Positions 38,462 to 45,842 of a stretch of 45,842 nt of DNA are shown here, in pieces. The translations under genes and the position numbers were made by a program. Position 1 is the stretch's first letter. Each line of letters begins with the position of its first letter. Below the pieces are notes generated by a model. The model ran no database searches. It was not told the DNA's origin and saw only the letters and a program-made list of their open reading frames with translations. Origin of the DNA: Planctomycetota bacterium (GTDB lineage Bacteria > Planctomycetota > JAFGQW01); contig JAFGQW010000205.1 of assembly GCA_016935485.1 (NCBI GenBank), positions 1-45,842 of the forward strand, read 5' to 3'.

Positions 38462-41341
38462 ATGCTGCCCAACCTGGGGACTCGATTCCTGTTCATCGGT
38501 TTCGTCCTGCTGGTCCCGACGCTCATCCTGCTGTTCGGCGGCCCGTTCAACATGGGGCTGGACATCAAGGGCGGCACCTCGCTGATCTACAACGTGCCCG
38601 GCGACCCGAGCGCCGACGAGCTCGGCGACGTCCGGGATGTGATGACCCAGCGCGTCGATCGCCTCGGCTTGAAGGAGATCACGATCACCACCGATGATGG
38701 CCACAATGACATCATCATCGAGCTTCCCGGCATGACGGCCGCCGACTCGGCCACGGTCAAGAGGACGCTGCTGGAGCTCGGCAAGCTGATCTGGGCGATC
38801 GAGGCCACCGAGCAGGAACTGACCGACCCCGTCGAGGGCCTCGGGCCGAAGTTCAACCTCAACCAGTTCCTCCAGGAGGAGGCCGAACGGACCCGGCGCC
38901 TCGTCGAGGCCAACCCCGAGGAGTACGATCCGCGCGGCTACACCGGAGAGCCCGTCCACCTCTACAAGAATCCCGAGAACTTCCGCGTGGCGAGAAGCCC
39001 GGGAGACCCGGAGCTATTCACGTTCTACCCGCCCTACCGGTGGCGGTCGACGAAGCCGGGGCTCGCCGAGGAGGCCCGCTGGAAGGGGCCCGACGTCGGG
39101 GCGGTGGTGCTGAAGAAGCCCGGCACCGTCATCTCTGGCGAGGAGATCGACAACGTCTACCCCAGCACGGGCCGCTTCGAGCCGGTGGTCGCGTTCGAGC
39201 TCAGACCCGAGTCCAAGGACGCCTTCCGCGATCTGACCCGCCGCTACCTCAAGCGCAACCTCTGCATCATCTTCAACGAGCGCCTCGTCACGCGGCCGGT
39301 GATCCAGGCCGTGCTGCCCGGCTCCGGGGTCATCGAGGGCATCAGCGAGCGCGAGGAGATCCGCAAGCTCATCGTCACGATCAAGTCGGGCAGCCTCAAG
39401 ATCAAGCCCGTGCTCTTCATGGAGCAGCAGATCGGGCCGACGCTCGGCGAGGATGCGATCCGCCGCGCCGTGCTCGCCATGGTCGTCGGCTCGGTGGCGG
39501 TGCTCTTCTTCATGCTCTGGATCTACCGTTTCGCCGGCCTGCTGGCCAACGTCGCCCTGCTCGCGAACCTGCTGGTGCTGCTCGGCGTGATGAAGATGAT
39601 GGGGGCGACGCTCTCGCTGCCCGGCATCGCCGGCATCGTGCTCACCATCGGCATCGCCGTGGATGCGAACATCCTCATCTTCGAGCGCGTCAAGGAGGAA
39701 CGCGACAAGGGCAAGACGTTCATCCAGTCCCTCAAGAACGGCTACGACCGGGCCACGGTGACGATCCTGGACGCCAACATCACCACCCTGCTCACCGGGC
39801 TGGTGCTCTACATGTTCGGCACCGGGCCGATTCGCGGGTTTGCGTTCGTGCTCATCGCCGGCCTGATCATCAACCTGTTCACCGCGATCTACATGACGAA
39901 GACCGTGCTGGCCTGGCTGCTCGACCGCAAGCGCATCACCGATCTCAAGGTGGTCCGTCTGTTCACGCCCCCGCAGTGGGATTTCCTGCGGGCCGGCAGG
40001 TTCGCGCTCCTCGGCAGTGCCGGCGCCATCGCCATTGGTCTGTTCTTCTTCTTCTGGGTCCAGGGCGAGAGCATCAAGGGGCTGGACTTCTCCGGCGGCG
40101 CCCTGATGCGACTGCAGCTCAAGGAACCCGTGGACATCGCCCAGTTCCGGACCCGGATGCAGACGATCGAGGGCGTCGACCCGCACCTGGACGTCGTGAC
40201 GGTGCGCGGGGTCGCGGCGACCACGCTGCCAGGCGGACGGGGCTCCAACATCTTCGAGATCAAGCAGAGTCTCGCCCAGGACGACGTCGAGGCCGCCGAC
40301 GCGTTCTTCCAGCGCGTCCACACGGGCCTGGCCGATCTGCTCGCCGACGAGCCGATCATCCCTTACCGCGCGCCCGCGGAGCACCCCTACCAGTACCAGG
40401 GCGCCGGCGGCGACGATCCGGGGCGGGTGCCCGCCTGGCCGCCCGGCAAGACCCCCCAGACGGAGGAGGAGAGGCTGATCGTCCAGGTCCAGCAGGGCTT
40501 CCGGTTCACGGTCAACTTCTACAAGCCCACGGCCCGGTCCATTCTCGAGCAGAACCTCCGGTACATCGAGGTCGCGCCGGCGCAGATCACGCCGCGGGAC
40601 GCGGCGGATGGCGAGGGACGGCACAAGAGCTACGAGGTCTGGTGCACCGCCGGACCGTTCCTGCCGGGAGTGGCGAAGCTGAGCGAGCTTGGCGGGCGGC
40701 TGGCGGTCAAGCTCAAGGAGGAGCGGCCCAATCCGATCCACCTTTCGGAGCCCGTGCCGGTCCAGCGCTTCATCGGACCGCGCGTGGCGAGAGACCTCGT
40801 CAAGAAGGCGATTCTCGCCGTCCTCGTCGCGCTCGTCGCCCTCATGATCTACATCCGCATCCGCTTCCACGACCTGCTCTACGGCATCGGGGCCGCCACG
40901 GCGCTGCTCCACGACGTGCTCCTCACCATGGGATTCATCGCCGTGTTCGACTCGCTGGGGGTGGTCAACGTAAAGATCACTCTGCCGATCATCGCGGCCT
41001 TCCTCAGCCTCATCGGCTACAGCCTGAACGACACGATCGTGATCTTCGACCGGCTGCGCGAGAACCTGGCCCGGGTGAACATGCCGCTCAAGGAAGCCAT
41101 GAACCTCAGCATCGCGCAGTCGCTCACGCGCACGTTCTTCACCTCGCTCACCACGTTCTGCGTGGTGGCGTGCCTGTTCGCGTTCAACTACGGCGAGCGC
41201 GGGGTGCTGGAGGGGCTCGGATTCGCGCTCATGGTCGGGGTCGTCACCGGCACCTACTCGACGATCTTCGTCGCCTGTCCGACCGTGCTGCTTCTCAGCG
41301 CCCTGCGCCGCCGGGGCACGACGGCCGGCAAGGGCTCCTGA
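38462..41341 (+). CDS. secDF: Fused protein translocase subunit SecDF
   Basis: GLDIKGGTSLIYNV...GIAGIVLTIGIAVDANILIFERVKEERDKG...(SecF) GLDFSGGALMRLQL...IGYSLNDTIVIFDRLRENL; one 959-aa ORF. Confidence 0.95.
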   Translation: MLPNLGTRFLFIGFVLLVPTLILLFGGPFNMGLDIKGGTSLIYNVPGDPSADELGDVRDVMTQRVDRLGLKEITITTDDGHNDIIIELPGMTAADSATVKRTLLELGKLIWAIEATEQELTDPVEGLGPKFNLNQFLQEEAERTRRLVEANPEEYDPRGYTGEPVHLYKNPENFRVARSPGDPELFTFYPPYRWRSTKPGLAEEARWKGPDVGAVVLKKPGTVISGEEIDNVYPSTGRFEPVVAFELRPESKDAFRDLTRRYLKRNLCIIFNERLVTRPVIQAVLPGSGVIEGISEREEIRKLIVTIKSGSLKIKPVLFMEQQIGPTLGEDAIRRAVLAMVVGSVAVLFFMLWIYRFAGLLANVALLANLLVLLGVMKMMGATLSLPGIAGIVLTIGIAVDANILIFERVKEERDKGKTFIQSLKNGYDRATVTILDANITTLLTGLVLYMFGTGPIRGFAFVLIAGLIINLFTAIYMTKTVLAWLLDRKRITDLKVVRLFTPPQWDFLRAGRFALLGSAGAIAIGLFFFFWVQGESIKGLDFSGGALMRLQLKEPVDIAQFRTRMQTIEGVDPHLDVVTVRGVAATTLPGGRGSNIFEIKQSLAQDDVEAADAFFQRVHTGLADLLADEPIIPYRAPAEHPYQYQGAGGDDPGRVPAWPPGKTPQTEEERLIVQVQQGFRFTVNFYKPTARSILEQNLRYIEVAPAQITPRDAADGEGRHKSYEVWCTAGPFLPGVAKLSELGGRLAVKLKEERPNPIHLSEPVPVQRFIGPRVARDLVKKAILAVLVALVALMIYIRIRFHDLLYGIGAATALLHDVLLTMGFIAVFDSLGVVNVKITLPIIAAFLSLIGYSLNDTIVIFDRLRENLARVNMPLKEAMNLSIAQSLTRTFFTSLTTFCVVACLFAFNYGERGVLEGLGFALMVGVVTGTYSTIFVACPTVLLLSALRRRGTTAGKGS

Positions 41342-41478
41342 GACGCGTGGACCGCGGCGCCGCGCCGGGGTCCGCACGCGGCCGCCGGGCCGGCGGCCGA
41401 CCCGGGGCCGCGGCAAGCGTGATCGACGGCGGCCGTCGCTGCATCGACCGCGGACGGCCGCGGGAAGAGGGTAACGCC

Positions 41479-41844
41479 GTGCGCTCGCTCCTCGCGCGCC
41501 TCAAGGGCGACCTCGCCACGGCGCTGACCGGCCGGCTCCGGCCGGCCGCAGCGGGCGTGCTTTCGCTCCTCTTCCTGCTCGCGATCACGACCTTCCTCGT
41601 CCGGCGGGAACGCCCCCCCACCCGTCCGGTCCGCGCAACCGAACGTCCCTCGCTCGAACCCGAAAGCGATGCGCGTCCCGGCCGCTACCACGCCGTCCAG
41701 GCCGGCGACACGCTCGAGTCGCTGGCCCGACGCTTCTACGCCGACCCGGCCCGCTGGCCCGAGATCGCACGCGCCAACGATGTGCGCAATCCGCGCGCGC
41801 TGCAGATCGGAACGGTCCTCTGGATCCCGGATCTCCACGAGTGA
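41479..41844 (+). CDS. Single-TM LysM-domain protein
   Basis: GTG start; LSLLFLLAITTFLV TM; YHAVQAGDTLESLARRFYADPARWPEIARANDVRNPRALQIGTVLWIP LysM. Confidence 0.85.
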   Translation: MRSLLARLKGDLATALTGRLRPAAAGVLSLLFLLAITTFLVRRERPPTRPVRATERPSLEPESDARPGRYHAVQAGDTLESLARRFYADPARWPEIARANDVRNPRALQIGTVLWIPDLHE

Positions 41845-41879
41845 CGGCCGGGGTAAGGGCCTCCGCGAATCCCGGGAGG

Positions 41880-43193
41880 CTACTCCCACCCAGGTCCTGA
41901 CCGGGAATCACCCTCGTCGCCGCACACGGCCCCGAGGGATTCGAGCCGGCGCAGATCCGTTTCCAGGATCCGCACCCGCAGCCGCACACGCGGGCCTTCC
42001 GCGCGCCTTGCCAGCACCTGCGCCCGATCTCGCACGAAGGCGAGCGCCTGGCCGTGGTCCACGGCGATGATCACCTCGCACTCGAGCGCGCCCTCATCGG
42101 CGGCAGCCGTGACGATCTGTGCCACCGCCGCGAGGCCGCGGCCGGTCCGTGCCGAGATCTCCAGCGCCCCGGGCAGCGCCGCGCGCAGCTCCGTCAGCTC
42201 CAGTGCATCCGTCACGAGGTCGACCTTGTTGAGCAGGTGCACCCTCGAGACCGAATCGGCGCCCACCTGCTGGATCACTTGCGCCACCGCGGCGGCCTGT
42301 TCCACGGCACGCGCACTCGAAGCATCCACGACGTGCAGCAGCAGGTCCGCCTCGATCACCTCGCCCAGCGTGGCGTGGAAAGACGCGATGAGGTGGTGCG
42401 GAAGCTTCCTCACGAAACCGATGGTGTCGCTGATCACCACTTCCCTGAGGCTCGGCAGCGGCCAGCGGCGCGTGCGGGTGTCGAGCGTCGCGAAGAGCTC
42501 GTCGGCCGCGTACGCCCCGGCCCCGGTCAGCCGGTTGAGCAGCGTCGTCTTGCCGGCATTGGTATACCCGATCAGGGCCACGCGGAACGCGCTCTGGCGA
42601 CCGTGACGTTCGCGCGCGCGCTGCTGCGCGACGCGCGCCAGTGCGCCCCGGAGATCCAGGATCCGCCGATCGATCAACCGCCGGTCGAGCTCCAGCTGCT
42701 TCTCCCCCGGGCCCCGCATGCCAATGCCGCCCTCGTAGCGTTCGAGATGGGTCCACATGCGCCTGAGGCGGGGGCGGAGGTACTCGAGCTGCGCCAGCTC
42801 GACCTGCATGCGCGCCTGTCGGGTGCGGGCCCGCCGCGCGAAGATCTCCAGAATGACCTCGCTCCGGTCGATCACCCGGCAATCGGTGAGCCGCTCCAGA
42901 TTGCGCACCTGGGCCGGGCTGAGATCGTTGTCGAAGATGATCAACCGTGCGACGAGTTCCCGCGCCCGCGCCGCCAGCCGCTCCACCTTTCCCCGGCCCA
43001 TGCAGTAGCCGGAGTCGATCCTCTCGCGTCGCTGGCAGATCGTATCCAGGACCTGGACACCCGCGGCCCGGGCGAGTAGACCGAGCTCCTCAAGCTCCGC
43101 ACGGAGTTCGGACTCCGTTTGACCATCCAGGCCGACTCCGGCCAGAATCGCCCGGCTGTAGGAGCCCTGAATCAGTTTCGATTTCGTCTCCAA
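41880..43193 (-). CDS. hflX: GTPase HflX
   Basis: GVQVLDTICQRRERIDSGYCMGRGKVERLA...YEGGIGMRGPGEKQLELDRRLI...VALIGYTNAGKTTLLNRLTG...FATLDTRTRRWPLPSLREVVISDTIGFVRKLPHHLIASFHATLGEV; TTG start. Confidence 0.96.
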   Translation of the reverse strand: METKSKLIQGSYSRAILAGVGLDGQTESELRAELEELGLLARAAGVQVLDTICQRRERIDSGYCMGRGKVERLAARARELVARLIIFDNDLSPAQVRNLERLTDCRVIDRSEVILEIFARRARTRQARMQVELAQLEYLRPRLRRMWTHLERYEGGIGMRGPGEKQLELDRRLIDRRILDLRGALARVAQQRARERHGRQSAFRVALIGYTNAGKTTLLNRLTGAGAYAADELFATLDTRTRRWPLPSLREVVISDTIGFVRKLPHHLIASFHATLGEVIEADLLLHVVDASSARAVEQAAAVAQVIQQVGADSVSRVHLLNKVDLVTDALELTELRAALPGALEISARTGRGLAAVAQIVTAAADEGALECEVIIAVDHGQALAFVRDRAQVLARRAEGPRVRLRVRILETDLRRLESLGAVCGDEGDSRSGPGWE

Positions 43194-43504
43194 ATGCCTT
43201 TCCTAAAATAACTTACAGGTCTTCATGAAAAAAAAACAGATTTTCTCTTTACTCTCCTCGGGTTTTTCGGTATCGGTTAACCTAACTGATGGCGAATATC
43301 GAAATCATGGATTTCCCGCTCCTCTGTCGAGGCGCTCCCGGCAATGACGCGCGCAGGCCTCAACGTCTCTGAGCCCCCCGAAGTGGTCGACCGCGCCCGC
43401 AGGGCAGCAGTGCGCCTTCGCCTCCTGCTTTCCCGCAGGAGCTCCGACCGCTGCGCCCAGGCGCCGCAAGAAGACCGGTCCCGAACCGAGCGAGGTGACC
43501 CCCA

Positions 43505-43585
43505 GTGCAAGACGACGCGCAATCCCACGCAAGTTCCGTCCTCCTCTTCTTCGGCGTCCTCTTCCTTCTCGCCCTGTTCCTGTGA
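43505..43585 (+). CDS. Candidate 26-aa single-TM microprotein upstream of lexA
   Basis: GTG-initiated VQDDAQSHASSVLLFFGVLFLLALFL*; SD-like GAGGTGA 7 nt upstream; in-frame TGA immediately upstream. Confidence 0.3.
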   Translation: MQDDAQSHASSVLLFFGVLFLLALFL

Positions 43586-43738
43586 CCTCGGCGTCCCGCT
43601 CGGCCCCGGTCTCTTGGCCCGGCGCACCTCAGGCCTTCTCCCCCGCCCGTCTTGCGGGCTTTCGACCAACCGCAAACGCATGCCACGTCCGGCCTCTCTA
43701 CCCCTCTGTCCTCGAGCCCGAAGGAGCCCGTCTGGTCC

Positions 43739-44350
43739 ATGACCACCCGAAAAAAGAGCCTCACCAAGCGCCAGAAAGAGGTCCTCGCCTTCATCGGCGA
43801 CTACCTCCGCACTCGCGGGATCTCCCCGACCCTCAAGGAAATCGCCGAGCATCTCGGCGTCTCCAAGATCACTGTGCACGAGCACGTCAAAGCCCTCGTG
43901 GCGAAAAACTACCTGGCCAAGGAACCGCACATCTCGCGCTCCCTCGTCCCGACGGACCATCGCGATTCCCCCGAGCCTAGCTTCACGATTCCCGTCCTCG
44001 GCACCATCGCCGCGGGCTTCCCGATCGAGGCCGTCAGCGACGAACAGCCTCTCGACCTGGCCGCGTGGTTCCCGCCGCAGCGCCGCCATTTCATTCTCCG
44101 GGTGAAGGGCTACTCGATGATCGACGACCACATCCAGGACGGCGATTACGTGGTCATCGAGCCCCAGCGCGAACCGCGCGACGGCGACCCCGTCGTCGCC
44201 CTGATCGATGGAAACCAGGCCACCCTCAAGCGCTTCTATCGCGAGCCCAATCGCATTCGCCTCCAGCCGTCCAATTCCGAGCTCCGGCCCATCTACAGCC
44301 GCAACGTCGACGTGCAGGGCGTCGTCGTCGGAGTCCTGCGACGTCTGTGA
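43739..44350 (+). CDS. lexA: LexA-type SOS repressor (S24 peptidase)
   Basis: LTKRQKEVLAFIGDYLRTRGISPTLKEIAEHLGVSKITVHEHVKAL; cleavage-site AG in GTIAAGFPIEA; GYSMIDDHIQDGDYVVI; QATLKRFYRE. Confidence 0.95.
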   Translation: MTTRKKSLTKRQKEVLAFIGDYLRTRGISPTLKEIAEHLGVSKITVHEHVKALVAKNYLAKEPHISRSLVPTDHRDSPEPSFTIPVLGTIAAGFPIEAVSDEQPLDLAAWFPPQRRHFILRVKGYSMIDDHIQDGDYVVIEPQREPRDGDPVVALIDGNQATLKRFYREPNRIRLQPSNSELRPIYSRNVDVQGVVVGVLRRL

Positions 44351-44426
44351 ACCGCGCACCGCGACGCTTCTCCCTGCGCACACGCGCCGCTGCTCCGCGC
44401 ACACCCGCCAGTGCGTATTGCCATCC

Positions 44427-45272
44427 TCAATCCCGAGTGCCCCCCTCCCCAGCAACGATCCGCTCGACCTCCTTCCAGTTTCTCGCCACCCATCCCCGCC
44501 CCCCCCGCGCCCTGTCCCGCTGCCAGTCCGCCCTGGGGTCGAGCACGATCCCCGCGACCCCGCACGCCTCGTAGCTCTCCACGTCCGACCACCGATCCCC
44601 GATTCCCCACATCACCCACGGCCAGTCCCCGCTCAGCCCGAGCAGCTTCTTCGTCTTGCTGCCCACCCGCGAGATCGGATCCCGCCACGCATCCCACATC
44701 ACCAGCGGACCGGCAGGGAACCCCCCGGCCTCGAGGAACGCCGCGGTCTCGGCTCGAAATGCCTCCTCCCGCGCCGTGAGATACACCACGCCAAACCGCT
44801 CCGCTAGCCGCCGCAGTACTGCCGCCGCATCCGGCCACGCGTGCTCGAGCCCCGTCCCCGGCCCCTCGAGCAGCCCCCGTCCACCCCGCAGGTAGATCGT
44901 GCCATCCACATCGCACACAATCACCGGAGTACCCCACGCCGCGATCAGCACCTTCCAGACCCCGCCCGAACCCGGCCCCCGGATCGTCACGCGGTGCACC
45001 CCCTCTCTCACCTCCCCCAGCTCCAGCACCGCCGACCCGTCCTCCCCCGTCCGACCGCAGCCGACCACCCGCCCATCGACCTCCGCCACCAGCGCTCGGC
45101 CCGACACCCCTCTCCCCGGCCCGATCCAGCCCGTTCTCTCCACCCGTACCCCGAGCCCCCCCTCCGACCCCGTACCCACCACGCACTGCTCCACCACCAC
45201 CCGCTCGCCGCCGCACGCAACCAGCCCCCCGACCACCGCTGCGCTCAGCCCACGAAAAAAGGCCCGCCACAT
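44427..45272 (-). CDS. HAD-superfamily (LNS2/phosphatidate-phosphatase-like) putative lipoprotein
   Basis: Signal peptide MWRAFFRGLSAAVVGGLVAC; HAD motif I VIVCDVDGTIYL, motif II VVYLTARE, K in SKTKKLLG, motif IV GIGDRWSDVESYEACGV. Confidence 0.75.
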   Translation of the reverse strand: MWRAFFRGLSAAVVGGLVACGGERVVVEQCVVGTGSEGGLGVRVERTGWIGPGRGVSGRALVAEVDGRVVGCGRTGEDGSAVLELGEVREGVHRVTIRGPGSGGVWKVLIAAWGTPVIVCDVDGTIYLRGGRGLLEGPGTGLEHAWPDAAAVLRRLAERFGVVYLTAREEAFRAETAAFLEAGGFPAGPLVMWDAWRDPISRVGSKTKKLLGLSGDWPWVMWGIGDRWSDVESYEACGVAGIVLDPRADWQRDRARGGRGWVARNWKEVERIVAGEGGTRD

Positions 45273-45282
45273 CCGGCGGGCC
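45255..45282 (-). terminator. Rho-independent terminator of the rRNA operon
   Basis: Minus strand GGCCCGCC-ggatgt-GGCGGGCC-TTTTTT, 20 nt after 5S. Confidence 0.9.
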
Positions 45283-45302
45283 TTCTTCCGAAACTCAAAC
45301 TC

Positions 45303-45407
<105 letters not shown>

Positions 45408-45477
45408 AATGATACTCGCAGCCATGTATTCAGAACGACGGGAAACGGCACCGAGACGCAACCCTCGGTTCTTCCTC

Positions 45478-45504
45478 ACGCCCTCGCGCCCCGCGAGGGC
45501 GTGA
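45478..45504. other. Perfect 12-bp hairpin in the 23S-5S spacer
   Basis: CACGCCCTCGCG-ccc-CGCGAGGGCGTG. Confidence 0.85.
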
Positions 45505-45509
45505 AAAAA

Positions 45510-45842
45510 GTGGCCAAGCCGAACGGCTCATTAGTACCGGTCAGCTTAACGTGTCGCCACGCTTACACTCCCGGCCTATCACCTGGTAGTCTTCCAGGAG
45601 CCTTCAGGGACAACTGTTTTTGGAGCAGGCTTCACGCTTATATGCTTTCAGCGTTTATCCGTTCCAGACATAGCTACCCAGCGATGCCGCTAGCGCGACA
45701 ACTGGTACACCAGCGGTCTGTCCACCCCGATCCTCTCGTACTAGGGGCAGCGCTCCTCAGTTCTCCTACACCCACGGTAGATAGGGACCGACCTGGCTCA
45801 CGCCGGTCTAAACCCAGCTCACGTACCGCTTTAATCGGCGAA
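45510..45842 (-). rRNA. rrl: 23S ribosomal RNA (3' part, truncated by window edge)
   Basis: + strand aagccgaacggctcattagtaccggtcagcttaacg...tcctctcgtactaggggcagc...; reverse complement of the conserved 23S 3' domain; 3' end position approximate. Confidence 0.93.

Noticed and set aside
39014-41478. 800-aa minus ORF and N-terminal part of the 934-aa plus ORF 39040..41844
   Set aside because: Shadow frames of secDF; only the last about 121 aa of the plus ORF (LysM) are supported
43277-44455. 392-aa minus-strand ORF
   Set aside because: Antisense to lexA, which has all S24/HTH motifs

Overview
High-GC bacterial core-genome segment. The minus strand (read right to left) carries: 23S 3' part, 5S and an intrinsic terminator at the right end; a HAD phosphatase-like lipoprotein; hflX; ribE; a lipoprotein pair; an HU-family gene; a MutS2-like gene; tRNA-Thr(TGT)-Tyr(GTA)-Gly(TCC)-Thr(GGT)-tuf; secE-nusG-rplK-rplA-rplJ-rplL-rpoB-rpoC; rpsL-rpsG-fusA; and the S10/spc ribosomal-protein operon running off the left edge in rplE. 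The plus strand carries a WaaP/KdkA-like kinase, dtd, a cluster of a repeat-rich lipoprotein plus mlaE-mlaF-mlaD, trmD-rplS-secDF, a LysM protein and lexA. No CRISPR array, transposase, integrase or phage gene was recognised. Most of the window is ordinary housekeeping DNA. The observations most worth follow-up are: (1) an uncharacterised lipoprotein with about 20 aromatic-Pro repeats whose stop codon overlaps the mlaE start; (2) a strong rRNA-operon terminator whose loop contains the ATG, and whose 3' arm plus T-tract would encode the signal peptide, of the next lipoprotein gene; (3) a possible 26-codon single-TM microprotein just upstream of lexA; (4) a MutS2-like protein without a Smr domain; (5) a DTD with PQFTL in place of SQFTL. 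Taxonomy is not determined; the single-chain SecDF and Smr-less MutS2 hint at a planctomycete-like or other deep lineage, but this is only inference. All family calls come from reading the translations by eye; no database search was run.
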